Source of the DNA: Luteimonas sp. J29
GTDB taxonomy: Bacteria > Pseudomonadota > Gammaproteobacteria > Xanthomonadales > Xanthomonadaceae
DNA: 64,000 nucleotides
Assembly (NCBI RefSeq): GCF_000472505.1
Contig: NZ_AWZR01000005.1
Span: 248,001-312,000 of the forward strand
Reading direction: 5' to 3'
The notes under the pieces were generated by a model. That model saw nothing but the letters and a program-made list of their open reading frames with translations. It had not been told where the DNA came from and did no database searches. Positions 50,220 through 60,475 of this stretch are shown piece after piece; within the stretch, counting starts at the first letter, position 1, and the number at the start of each line of letters is the position of its first letter. Made by a program: the position numbers and the translations under genes.

Positions 50220-50481
50220 TGGTAGGAATCGGCCTACACGTTGGCGCGCCATCGCCCGACTGCGCAGCCCCGTGCGGCGCGGCATCCTGCACCCGCCAGC
50301 AACACCCCCTGCCGCTGTGACGCCTGACCGATGGACGGGCAATGCGCGAGGGGCGGGCCGCGTCCGGGGCGGCTGTTGGCGCCATCAGTGCGGAACCGCA
50401 GGCTGCAGCAGCGCGTCCAACGCGCCGCGGCGCTCGCGCACGAGACGTTCCAGGTCGATCCAGACTCCCGGCGCCGGCGGC
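50220..50481. other. Stretch without a convincing gene
   Basis: Between the receptor-binding gene and the repressor-like remnant. Open frames here are Arg/Ala/Pro-rich and look like noise; a short piece reads AALAHETFQVDPDSRR in one frame without a start. Probably decayed coding sequence. Confidence 0.5.
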
Positions 50482-50649
50482 AACGAGTACCAGGTCAAGC
50501 GCTGCGAGATCATTGACGACATCGTGTACTTCCGCGCGGACAACCCGGCAGGAGACCACAACTGGGCCAAGCCGAAGCGCATGGACAACAAGCGCCACCC
50601 CATCCAAATCATCGGCCGGGTGCGCTGGATAGGGAGTTGGGAGGGCTGA
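50482..50649 (+). pseudogene. C-terminal remnant of an S24/CI-like repressor
   Basis: The frame encodes NEYQVKRCEIIDDIVYFRAD and ends IIGRVRWIGSWEG, nearly the same as the CI end (VIGRVRWIGSWED). The upstream part with helix-turn-helix and Ser nucleophile is absent and there is no good start. It is best read as debris of a second repressor gene carried here by recombination, though a small expressed fragment cannot be excluded. Confidence 0.65.
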
Positions 50650-50849
50650 TGGACCCGAAGGATCGGCGGCGGCACCTCCACGCGTCCGCGCGAGCTGCGG
50701 TCGCCTATGGCATGGCCGTCGGGCTGTGGCTGGGCGTGAGGGCTTCGCATGCTGGATGGCTTGAGTGGGCCGCCTTCACCGTCGCTCTCATGTTCGCGCC
50801 AGCCATCGCCATGTCGCGGATCGACGCAAAGTACAGCTACACCGACTAA
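50649..50849 (+). CDS. Small membrane protein (66 aa)
   Basis: The ATG overlaps the remnant's stop (TGATG): MDPKDRRRHLHASARAAVAY, then two hydrophobic spans (MAVGLWLGVRAS and WAAFTVALMFAPAIAM) and a polar tail. Directly followed by a strong terminator. Unknown function; such end-of-late-operon membrane proteins are often host-interaction factors. Confidence 0.55.
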   Translation: MDPKDRRRHLHASARAAVAYGMAVGLWLGVRASHAGWLEWAAFTVALMFAPAIAMSRIDAKYSYTD

Positions 50850-50853
50850 GAAA

Positions 50854-50875
50854 AAGCCCCTCTGGAGAGGGGCTT
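50854..50875. terminator. Bidirectional intrinsic terminator
   Basis: aagcccctc-tgga-gaggggctt forms a 9-bp stem. On the minus strand it is followed by TTTTTC, a strong terminator for the toxin-antitoxin operon; on the plus strand a weaker tail (ttggtgc) follows and ends the late transcript. Confidence 0.85.
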
Positions 50876-50901
50876 GGTGCTATGTTACGGGACAAGATGC
50901 A

Positions 50902-51282
50902 TTAGCCACATGCGGCCATGCGCTCTTCAGGCTCGTACACGCCGGCTTCCGCTTCCGGCACACCAGTGGCTGCAGTTGCCATGGAGCTCGCGAACCGCTC
51001 CTGTGCCACGAGCTTGTACTCATGGCTGGCCCAGCGGACCAATATCCTCCGGATCAACGGCTGATAGCCCAAGCCTTCGCGCTCGGCGAAGTACTTGAGA
51101 TCATCGATCAATGCCTTTGGCAGCCGGATCGAGATCATCTGCAACCCCATGGCGTCGTCGACGGAGCGATCATGCTCCGCAGAGGAAGCAAACGCGTGCT
51201 CGATCGCAGTGCCCAGCTCACCGGTTTCCCAAGGGCACTTCTCGACTTGAGCTTCGATTGTCCTCTTCTTCGTCTTTGCCAT
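50902..51282 (-). CDS. Antitoxin-like ribbon-helix-helix protein (126 aa)
   Basis: The core QMISIRLPKALIDDLKYFAE then GYQPLIRRILVRW matches BrnA/CopG-like antitoxins that bind DNA as RHH dimers and neutralise a partner toxin. The start MAKTKKRTIEAQ lies 3 bp from the toxin stop. The N-terminal 50 residues may hold the toxin-binding region, in reverse of the classical order. It should repress the operon through the palindrome at 51624-51652. Confidence 0.75.
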   Translation of the reverse strand: MAKTKKRTIEAQVEKCPWETGELGTAIEHAFASSAEHDRSVDDAMGLQMISIRLPKALIDDLKYFAEREGLGYQPLIRRILVRWASHEYKLVAQERFASSMATAATGVPEAEAGVYEPEERMAACG

Positions 51283-51284
51283 CT

Positions 51285-51593
51285 CTATGCCCCTTTCATT
51301 GAGTGCTGTGCACACAGTTGCTCGTAAATAGCAGCAGACCCATCATTGGGTTGGAATGCCGTCTTGATTGCGTAAAAGTCTTCGTACTCGACGTAGCAAA
51401 CCTTCAATGGCCTACCACGATCAGTGGTCGACATGAACCACCACGTCGGTGGATCGGTATCGTGGCGTTCTCTGGGATCTCGGAACGAAGGGCCGACCCG
51501 GTTCAGGAAGCATTCGCCCACCTCTGCCTGAGTGACGTTGTGCTTGGTCAACAACTTGTCGCGTACGCGCTGCGAGATCTTGAAGGACTTCAT
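51285..51593 (-). CDS. BrnT-like toxin candidate (102 aa)
   Basis: Starts MKSFKISQRVRDKLLTKHNV, preceded by aggg; a longer start at 51620 would leave almost no leader. KHNVTQAEVGECF, then DPPTWWFMSTTDRGRPLKVC and YAIKTAFQP resemble the small BrnT/RelE-like RNase toxin fold. First gene of a two-gene operon with the antitoxin second, an order known for BrnT-BrnA. The activity is inferred. Confidence 0.65.
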   Translation of the reverse strand: MKSFKISQRVRDKLLTKHNVTQAEVGECFLNRVGPSFRDPRERHDTDPPTWWFMSTTDRGRPLKVCYVEYEDFYAIKTAFQPNDGSAAIYEQLCAQHSMKGA

Positions 51594-51623
51594 CCCTGTG
51601 CCCGGTCCCGATTGGGTCATGGA

Positions 51624-51652
51624 TTGTATATACGCCCCATCTGTATATACAA
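51624..51652. promoter_or_regulatory. Operator/promoter of the toxin-antitoxin operon
   Basis: Inverted repeats TTGTATATAC (51624-51633) and GTATATACAA (51643-51652) around a 9-bp spacer, each containing the palindrome GTATATAC. On the minus strand they precede the toxin start and provide TATA-like -10 sequence. This fits autoregulation by an RHH antitoxin. Confidence 0.75.
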
Positions 51653-52090
51653 GACCAACTCGGCCTAGACCGTGATCTGGCGCTCATCTAGGTGAGGGAC
51701 CTTCCTGAGCGGCTGCCGTCAGCGAGGCGTGAATGCCAGTCTAGCGGTCACGCCATCTCCAATAGCATCAATGGTTTACGAAACAAATCGACAACTCTTA
51801 ACGTCCCTCGGCACCATGTCTGGCGGATGAGCGGTAGCAAGTAGCAGCGATCCGCAGCATCCCGTTCGAGACCGCCCTACGGCACCCGACAGCCCGAGCG
51901 CCCTGGGCAGCGCCCTGCCCTCCTGCCCAGCTATGTAGAACTTCGGGGTACCGTTCGTCGGGAAATTTGATGTCTGAGACATCATCGTCACCCCAGCCGG
52001 CGGGCCATGTCGGCGGCCTGGCGCTCGCGGGAGATTCGGGCGAGGGTGGGGCGGCTGAGGGGCTGAGCGCCAGAATTACGCCAACCCATG
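51653..52090. other. Gap between toxin operon and SRAP gene
   Basis: No convincing gene in about 440 bp. A TGATGTC-tga-GACATCA inverted repeat (51968-51984) may be a binding site. A 33-residue minus-strand frame (51988-52089, starting MGWRNSGAQPLSRPTLARIS) is tidy but begins right after the SRAP terminator, so it is doubtful. GC falls in 51760-51800. Confidence 0.5.
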
Positions 52091-52113
52091 AAAAAACCCC
52101 GCGGCTGCGGGGT
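52091..52113 (-). terminator. Terminator of the SRAP gene
   Basis: On the minus strand accccgc-agcc-gcggggt is followed by a run of six T, about 23 bp after the SRAP stop. A clear rho-independent signal. Confidence 0.85.
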
Positions 52114-52135
52114 CTCTTGGTGCCCAGGAAGGGCA

Positions 52136-53065
52136 TCAGGCCGCCTCGCGGTGCTCGTAGTAGGGATGGCGCTTGTCGTCGAAGATGGCGTGGAGCGCGT
52201 CGAGATTGCGCGGATCCGGGTTGAGCCAGGCCTCGACGTGCTCGGGCTTGATGTTGATGATCGTGCGGTCGTGGCCGGCCGCCGCCACCTCTGGCTCCGG
52301 GTCGTCGGTGATGGCGGCGAACGAGAGCAGCTCGGGCTCGGCGCCCGTCGGATCCGCCCAGTGCGACCAGAGGCAGGCGATCAGCATCGGCTCGCCGGTG
52401 CGCGGGGTGAAGGCGAGGACCTGGTTCTTGCCGTCCGGGCCCTCCACGTTCTCGTAGAACACGTCGGCCACCATGAGGGCATGGTGGTGGCCGAAGAGGC
52501 CGCCCCAGAACCCCTCGAGGTTGTCGCGCCGGGCGTTGTAGGTGCCGGGGAACTTGCGGTCGTAGAACGCCGGCTTGCCGGCGGGGCGGCACTGGTAGCG
52601 CATCGGCCGCACCCACCGCCGGCCGCCCTCAGCGACGATCACCGGGCAGTAGATGCCGGGGTAGATCCGCCAGTCCTGGTCGCTGACCTTGCCCTTTAGG
52701 GTGTCCAGCCGGCGCTGGGCCGCGGCCACCTTGTTGGCACCGATGCGGGCGTCCTCCCGGGCCTTCTTGGTGTCCTTGGCCTTCAGGGCGCGCTCGGCGT
52801 CCGCCACCCGGCGGCGCTGGGTGAACAGCTCCTGCGTCAGCTGGTCGATCTCCCAGGCGTCCCAGCGGCGGATGAGGTCCGCCAGCTCGGGCGGCCCGTC
52901 CTCGAGCAGCTGCCGCTCGATCGCCCGCGGCACCTTCGGCCGCTTCCGCGGGTCGCGCCCCTCCTTCCACCAGTACAGGCGGACGTAGGCATCGATGTCC
53001 ATCCGGGCCCCGGTGGACCGGACGAACTGCTTGAATTCCTTGTGGACCTGGGCGGAGTAGCACAT
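52136..53065 (-). CDS. SRAP / HMCES (YedK) domain protein (309 aa)
   Basis: Starts MCYSAQ: Cys2 is the residue that crosslinks to abasic sites in single-stranded DNA once Met1 is removed. The SRAP core continues with YPGIYCPVI, RPMRYQCRP, GTYNARRDNLEGFWGG and HHALMVADVFYENV, and TIINIKPEHVEAWLN near the end. An inserted charged coiled region (about 70-125) makes it longer than typical YedK (about 220). It should shield abasic DNA during replication. It stands on the minus strand in the cargo region, divergent from tcmP. Confidence 0.92.
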   Translation of the reverse strand: MCYSAQVHKEFKQFVRSTGARMDIDAYVRLYWWKEGRDPRKRPKVPRAIERQLLEDGPPELADLIRRWDAWEIDQLTQELFTQRRRVADAERALKAKDTKKAREDARIGANKVAAAQRRLDTLKGKVSDQDWRIYPGIYCPVIVAEGGRRWVRPMRYQCRPAGKPAFYDRKFPGTYNARRDNLEGFWGGLFGHHHALMVADVFYENVEGPDGKNQVLAFTPRTGEPMLIACLWSHWADPTGAEPELLSFAAITDDPEPEVAAAGHDRTIINIKPEHVEAWLNPDPRNLDALHAIFDDKRHPYYEHREAA

Positions 53066-53194
53066 GGGGCAGCTTCGAGGGGCTGAGAGTCGTGTTCCGA
53101 CCCGACATTACCACCTCGCGTGGTTGCCGCTTGTGCGCGACTATCCTCGATCTGCTAGCCTGCGGTCGCCTTCTGGGGAGAGGGGACTTGCTAC

Positions 53195-54028
53195 ATGTCC
53201 AAGCGGGATGAGGATCGGTACGAGATCGACCCGGACGACGGCCTGAAGCGTGAGATCGTGGGCGAGTGGAGTGCAGAAAAGCACCTTCGGCTGCGTCGGT
53301 ACATTGACATCACGCGCGAAACTCGAAAGAAGTACAGCTCAAACCGGCCAGCGTACGTGGACCTCTATTGCGCCACTGGCCGCGCACGGATTCGAGAGAC
53401 GCCTGATGTAGTCGATGGAAGCGCGGTGGTTGCGGCGACAATGCTTGATCCTCCCGCCGGCTTCACCGACCTCTATTTCGGTGATCTTGAGCTGGAACAC
53501 CTCAACGCCTGTCAAGCGAGGTTGCAGGCGGCGAACGTGCCTCAGAACCTCTACCCGCTACACGGTCCCGCGGCGGAAACAGCGAAGCAGGTTGTCAAGC
53601 AAATCAACCCCTACGGGCTGCACCTGGCTTTCCTCGATCCCTATAGCATTGGGGCATTACCCTTCTCCGTCATCGAGACTTTAGGGTCGGTGAAACGCAT
53701 GGACCTGATCATTCACATTAGTGAGAACGACCTCCAGCGCAACGTCATCGGCAAACGAGAATTCAAGCGTCTAGATCCCTTCTGCCCGGGCTGGGAGGGA
53801 CACGTCGACCGTAGCGCGCCAAACCATGTGATCAAGAGGCAGATCCTTGAGGCGTGGAAGGCAAATCTGGCCTCGCTCGGGTACAAAGTCAGCGATAATA
53901 TCGAACGAGTCCGTGGCGACAGAAATCAGCCGCTGTACTGGCTTGTTCTGGCGGCGCGCAATGATTTGGCGAATCGATTCTGGTCCGCTGTCAGCAATGT
54001 GAGTCCGCAGAGAGGCTTCCATTTTTAG
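53195..54028 (+). CDS. Three-Cys-motif partner protein (TcmP-like, 277 aa)
   Basis: Matches the TcmP family by EWSAEKHLRLRRYID near residue 30, YVDLYCATGRAR, DGSAVVAATM, LHLAFLDPYSIGALPFSVIE and ENDLQRNVIG. The layout resembles a Rossmann-type methyltransferase-like fold. Family members occur next to a gene with a CxxxSxGCxxC motif, exactly as here, 8 bp downstream. The DNA has about 50-53% GC in lines counted by hand, far below the phage average, so it was recently acquired. Function unknown. Confidence 0.8.
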   Translation: MSKRDEDRYEIDPDDGLKREIVGEWSAEKHLRLRRYIDITRETRKKYSSNRPAYVDLYCATGRARIRETPDVVDGSAVVAATMLDPPAGFTDLYFGDLELEHLNACQARLQAANVPQNLYPLHGPAAETAKQVVKQINPYGLHLAFLDPYSIGALPFSVIETLGSVKRMDLIIHISENDLQRNVIGKREFKRLDPFCPGWEGHVDRSAPNHVIKRQILEAWKANLASLGYKVSDNIERVRGDRNQPLYWLVLAARNDLANRFWSAVSNVSPQRGFHF

Positions 54029-54036
54029 GAGGGGCC

Positions 54037-54777
54037 ATGACAACGCGATCGCGAATTGAGTGGACAGAGAGCACTTGGAACCCGGTTGTGGGTTGCACGA
54101 AGGTGTCGCCCGGCTGCAAGCACTGCTACGCCGAAGTGATGGCGCGTCGCCTGCAGGCGATGGGCGTGCCCGGTTACGAAGCCGGGTTCAAGAAGGTCAA
54201 GGTGCTGCCGCATCGACTGGCCGAGCCGCTGCAGCGGTCGAAGTCGACGCTCTACTTCGTGAACTCGATGAGCGATCTCTTCCACAAGGACGTCCCGGAC
54301 GCGTTCATCGACCAAGTGTTTCAGACGATGTCTGCCGCCCACTGGCATACCTTCCAGGTGCTGACGAAGAGGGCCGAGCGGCTCGCCGCCTTCACCGCCG
54401 GCCGTGAGATCCCGGCGAACATCTGGCTGGGTGTCTCGGTCGAGAACCGGCGCCACGGAGTCCCTCGGATCGCCCAGTTGAAGAAGGTGCCGGCTGTGAC
54501 CCGATTCCTGAGCGTGGAACCGCTGCTCGAGGACGTAGGAGAGCTGGATCTCGAAGGGATCCAGTGGGTCATCGTCGGAGGCGAGTCAGGGCATGGTGCC
54601 CGGCCGATGCATCCGGCCTGGGTCGACAGCATCCAGCGCCAGTGCGAGGCCCAGCGGGTCGCCTTTTTCTTCAAGCAGTGGGGCGCCTTCGGTGCCGACG
54701 GCGTCCGGCGCTCGAAGAAGGCGAATGGCCGCGACCTCCGGGGCCGGGTTTACGACGAGATGCCGGCCCACGCCTGA
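54037..54777 (+). CDS. Gp37/Gp68 (DUF5131) protein with three-Cys motif (246 aa)
   Basis: EWTESTWNPVVGCTKVSPGC then KHCYA carries Cys20, Cys27 and Cys30, a radical-SAM-like iron-sulfur motif with unusual Cx6CxxC spacing. Further blocks STLYFVNSMSDLFHKDVPD, WLGVSVENRRHGVPRI, FLSVEPLLEDVG, WVIVGGESGHGARPMHP and FFFKQWGAFG are typical of the DUF5131 family. Probably a (beta-alpha)-barrel enzyme. Forms an operon with tcmP at the very end of the prophage. Substrate unknown. Confidence 0.88.
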   Translation: MTTRSRIEWTESTWNPVVGCTKVSPGCKHCYAEVMARRLQAMGVPGYEAGFKKVKVLPHRLAEPLQRSKSTLYFVNSMSDLFHKDVPDAFIDQVFQTMSAAHWHTFQVLTKRAERLAAFTAGREIPANIWLGVSVENRRHGVPRIAQLKKVPAVTRFLSVEPLLEDVGELDLEGIQWVIVGGESGHGARPMHPAWVDSIQRQCEAQRVAFFFKQWGAFGADGVRRSKKANGRDLRGRVYDEMPAHA

Positions 54778-54830
54778 AGCTGGGCCGCTTGGCTGGCTTC
54801 CCGGCGGGTAGACGCCGAGGGCGCCGCCCG

Positions 54831-54891
54831 CTATGATTCGCGGCTCGCGCGGGACAGGACCACGCGGAGCGGCTCTCGCAGCCAGCGCCCG
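54831..54891 (-). other. Displaced 3' tail of the integrase gene (phage form)
   Basis: Reading leftward from the right core, the frame that ends the integrase at attL continues here as [19 protein letters not shown] and a TAG stop. In the circular phage this DNA is joined to the integrase gene, replacing the seven tRNA-encoded residues with 19 basic ones and giving about 511 residues. Confidence 0.75.
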
Positions 54892-54910
54892 AATCCTGCC
54901 CCCGCTACCA
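54892..54910 (+). repeat. Right attachment core (attR)
   Basis: Second exact copy of aatcctgcccccgctacca. Chromosomal sequence leading to rimP follows. Only the tRNA 3' end is present here, so no second tRNA gene was made. Confidence 0.9.
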
Positions 54911-55027
54911 GTTTCACCGGGTCGCCGGAAGCGCTGAGGCTTCCGCCGGACGCCGGGAAACCGGGCTTATCGAGGTGGCTGCTCGCCTCGATGCCGATAT
55001 CCGGCCTCCGCGGCCGGACATTCAGGA

Positions 55028-55057
55028 CAAGGGGCCCGTCGGGCCCCTTGTTGTTTT
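55028..55057 (+). terminator. Intrinsic terminator/attenuator in the rimP leader
   Basis: caaggggccc-gtc-gggccccttg, a perfect 10-bp stem, is followed by ttgtttt. It sits between the original tRNA-fMet gene and rimP. In E. coli the metY-rimP-nusA leader also contains terminators and is subject to NusA feedback; a similar attenuator is likely here. Confidence 0.85.
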
Positions 55058-55091
55058 CCAGGCCCGCACGAGGCGCGGAACGGACGAGGAC

Positions 55092-55649
55092 GTGACGGAC
55101 AAGGCGACACAGATCGGCACGCTGCTCGCCCCCACGGTGGAATCGCTGGGGCTGCAGCTGCTGGGCGTCGAGTACCTGCCCGCGCCGGGCAGCGCGGTGC
55201 TGCGCCTGTACCTGGACGTGCCCGACGCCGAGGCCGGTTCGCGCCACGTGACGATCGACGACTGCGAGGCGGTGAGCCGCGAGGTGTCGGCCCGGCTCGA
55301 CGTCGAGGATCCGATCTCCGGCAACTACACGCTGGAGGTCTCCTCCCCGGGGGTCGACCGGCCGCTGTTCACGCCGGCCCAGTTCGCCCGCTTCACCGGC
55401 GAGAAGGCCAAGGTCGGGCTGAAGCTGCCGCAGGACGGGCGGCGCCGGCTGACCGGGACCATCGTCGCGGTCGAAGGCGAGCGGATCGAGTTCGAGGTCG
55501 ACGGCCAGCCGCTGGCGGTCGAGGCCGGGAACATCGAGAAGGCGCGGCTGGTGCCGGACTGGGAGGCGCTGGGGCTGGCGCCGGCCGGGGAGGCCAGGCC
55601 GGGCAAGCCCGGTCGCAAGGCGCGCGCGGCGAAGCCGGCGCGGGATTGA
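55092..55649 (+). CDS. rimP: Ribosome maturation factor RimP
   Basis: Helps 30S subunit assembly. A GTG start is chosen because it gives [19 protein letters not shown], the usual N-terminus; a longer frame upstream would run through the terminator. Core motifs [18 protein letters not shown] and [18 protein letters not shown], then [15 protein letters not shown], are present. 185 residues with a basic tail. First gene of the nusA-infB operon. Confidence 0.94.
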   Translation: MTDKATQIGTLLAPTVESLGLQLLGVEYLPAPGSAVLRLYLDVPDAEAGSRHVTIDDCEAVSREVSARLDVEDPISGNYTLEVSSPGVDRPLFTPAQFARFTGEKAKVGLKLPQDGRRRLTGTIVAVEGERIEFEVDGQPLAVEAGNIEKARLVPDWEALGLAPAGEARPGKPGRKARAAKPARD

Positions 55650-55756
55650 GGATGCATGGGTCGCGCCCGCCATCGCGGTGGGCGCGGCCGGGCGGTGGCG
55701 GGGCATCCCGCGCCGCCGGATGACGGGATCAGCGGTATTTCAGAGGTCTGACAGAG

Positions 55757-57268
55757 ATGAGCAAAGAGTTGTTGCTGGTGGTCGACGCGGTCGCCAACGA
55801 GAAGGGCGTCCCCGAATCGGTGATCCTGGAGGCGATCGAGGCCGCGCTGGCCACCGCCGCCAAGAAGCGTTATCCCGACCAGGACGTGCTCACGCGCGTC
55901 TCCATCGACCCCAAGGACGGCAGCTACGAGACCTTCCGCCGCTGGGAAGTGGTGGCCGACGACGCGGTGATGGAGTCGCCCGACCGCCAGATCCGGCTCA
56001 TGGACGCGCGCGACGAGGTCGAGGGCGTCGAGGTCGGCGACTACATCGAGGAGCAGATCGAGAACGTCGAGTTCGGCCGCATCGCCGCCCAGGCCGCCAA
56101 GCAGGTGATCGTGCAGCGCGTGCGCGAGGCCGAGCGCCAGCAGGTGGTCGACGCGTGGAAGCACCGCGTCGGCGAACTGGTGACCGGCGTGGTCAAGCGC
56201 GTGGAGCGCGGCAACGTCTACGTCGACCTCGGCGGCAACGCCGAAGGCTTCATCCCGAAGGACAAGGCGATCCCGCGCGACATCGTGCGTCCGGGCGACC
56301 GCATCCGCGGCTACCTGTACGACGTGCGCAGCGAACCGCGCGGCCCGCAGCTGTTCATCAGCCGCGCCGCGCCGGAGTTCATGATCGAGCTGTTCAAGCT
56401 CGAGGTGCCGGAAGTCGGCCAGGGCCTGGTCGAGATCAAGGCCTGCGCCCGCGACCCGGGCGACCGCGCCAAGATCGCGGTCATCGCCTACGACAACCGC
56501 ACCGATCCGATCGGCGCCTGCATCGGCATGCGCGGTTCGCGCGTGCAGGCGGTGAGCAACGAGCTCAACGGCGAGCGCGTCGACATCGTGCTGTGGTCGG
56601 ACAATCCCGCCCAGTTCGTGATCAACGCGATGGCCCCGGCCGAGGTGCAGTCGATCGTGGTCGACGAGGACAAGCACTCGATGGACCTGGCCGTGGCCGA
56701 GGACAAGCTGGCCCAGGCGATCGGCAAGGGCGGCCAGAACGTGCGCCTGGCCAGCCGCCTGACCGGCTGGCAGCTCAATGTCATGACCCAGGAGCAGGTC
56801 ACCGCCAAGTCGGAGGCCGAACAGGCCGCCGCGCGCGCCCTGTTCCAGGAGAAGCTGGAGGTCGACGAGGAGATCGCCAGCATCCTCGTCGCCGAGGGCT
56901 TCAACACCGTCGAGGAGATCGCCTACGTCCCGGTCGGCGAACTGCTGGCGGTGGAGGGCTTCGACGAGGACATCGTCGAGGAACTGCGTGCCCGCGCCCG
57001 CGACGCCCTGCTCAACGAGGCGCTCGCGGTCGAGGAGGAGCTCGACGAGAACGCGCCGGCCGAGGACCTGCTGGCGCTGGAGGGCATGGACGACGAGACC
57101 GCGTACGCGCTGGCCGCGCACGGGGTGCGCACCGCCGAGGACCTGTCCGACCTGGCCGCCGACGAAGTGGCCGAGTTCGGTATCGAGGGCCTCGATCAGG
57201 AACGCGCCGCGGCGCTGATCCTGGCCGCGCGCGCCGAGGAGATCGCACGCCTGGAGCGCGGCGAATGA
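55757..57268 (+). CDS. nusA: Transcription termination/antitermination protein NusA
   Basis: RNA polymerase-bound elongation factor of 503 residues: N-terminal RNAP-binding domain (1-130), S1 (VTGVVKRVERGNVYVDLGG near 140), two KH domains (IGACIGMRGSRVQAV and QAIGKGGQNVRLASR), and acidic C-terminal repeats with two helix-hairpin units as in gammaproteobacteria. Normal length and order between rimP and infB. Confidence 0.97.
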   Translation: MSKELLLVVDAVANEKGVPESVILEAIEAALATAAKKRYPDQDVLTRVSIDPKDGSYETFRRWEVVADDAVMESPDRQIRLMDARDEVEGVEVGDYIEEQIENVEFGRIAAQAAKQVIVQRVREAERQQVVDAWKHRVGELVTGVVKRVERGNVYVDLGGNAEGFIPKDKAIPRDIVRPGDRIRGYLYDVRSEPRGPQLFISRAAPEFMIELFKLEVPEVGQGLVEIKACARDPGDRAKIAVIAYDNRTDPIGACIGMRGSRVQAVSNELNGERVDIVLWSDNPAQFVINAMAPAEVQSIVVDEDKHSMDLAVAEDKLAQAIGKGGQNVRLASRLTGWQLNVMTQEQVTAKSEAEQAAARALFQEKLEVDEEIASILVAEGFNTVEEIAYVPVGELLAVEGFDEDIVEELRARARDALLNEALAVEEELDENAPAEDLLALEGMDDETAYALAAHGVRTAEDLSDLAADEVAEFGIEGLDQERAAALILAARAEEIARLERGE

Positions 57269-57363
57269 CCACGCGATGAACGCCGCCCTGCATCGCTCAG
57301 GGCTTAGAATCCGCGTTTCCCTTGCTCTCGGCGAGGGGGCGCCAAACAGAGCATAGGAACCGA

Positions 57364-59964
<2,601 letters not shown>

Positions 59965-60042
59965 GGCGCCCGCCGCACCGCGCCCGCGGGGCCGCGGATC
60001 CGCCAGGGTCCCGGCCCCCGCGCCCGGGCAGGAGCGAACCCC

Positions 60043-60402
60043 ATGAACAGGTCATTCCATCGCACCGACCGCGTCGCCGCCCAGCTCCGCAGGGAGCTGG
60101 GGACGCTCGTGCGCGAGGCGGTGGCAGAGCACGGATTGCCCTCGGTGTCGGTCTCGGACGTGGAAGTGACCCGCGACCTGGCCCACGCCAAGGTGTTCGT
60201 GACCGCGCTGCAGCCCGAGCGCGCCCGCGAGGCGCTGGACGGGCTGCGCGGGGCGGCGCCGGAGATCCGCTTCCGGCTTGCGCGCCTGGTCAAGATGCGG
60301 CACGTGCCCGAGCTGCATTTCCACTACGACGATTCGGTCGACCGCGGCGAGCGCATCGACGCGCTGCTGCGCGACCTCGGGCCCGGCCCGGCCGGCGACT
60401 GA
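60043..60402 (+). CDS. rbfA: Ribosome-binding factor A
   Basis: Cold-shock 30S maturation factor of 119 residues: [38 protein letters not shown] and the KH-like core, ending [18 protein letters not shown]. Standard gene after infB. Confidence 0.95.
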   Translation: MNRSFHRTDRVAAQLRRELGTLVREAVAEHGLPSVSVSDVEVTRDLAHAKVFVTALQPERAREALDGLRGAAPEIRFRLARLVKMRHVPELHFHYDDSVDRGERIDALLRDLGPGPAGD

Positions 60403-60475
60403 GCGGTCCGCCCGCCGCGGAGGGCGCACGGACGCCGCCCGCTGGCGCGGCCGGCGCCTCACATACAATCGCCCG

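Larger units (their letters stand above)
9933..54910. mobile_element. Lambda-like siphovirus prophage, about 45 kb
   Basis: Bounded by the 19-bp direct repeat at each end. It carries in order integrase, early leftward genes, CI/Cro immunity region, replication genes, terminase, head, lysis, tail and cargo modules. No structural gene looks broken: terminase, portal, capsid, tail tube, chaperone frameshift, tape measure and tip genes are all open and tightly packed, so the element may still be inducible. The architecture resembles lambda in head and tail order but differs in three ways: a serine integrase, a glycosyltransferase cassette inside the head module, and lysis genes between capsid and tail genes. 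Confidence 0.95.

Noticed and set aside
51776..51991. 71-residue minus-strand frame in the cargo gap
   Set aside because: No SD, no recognisable fold, and it runs through the TGATGTC palindrome; more likely noncoding.
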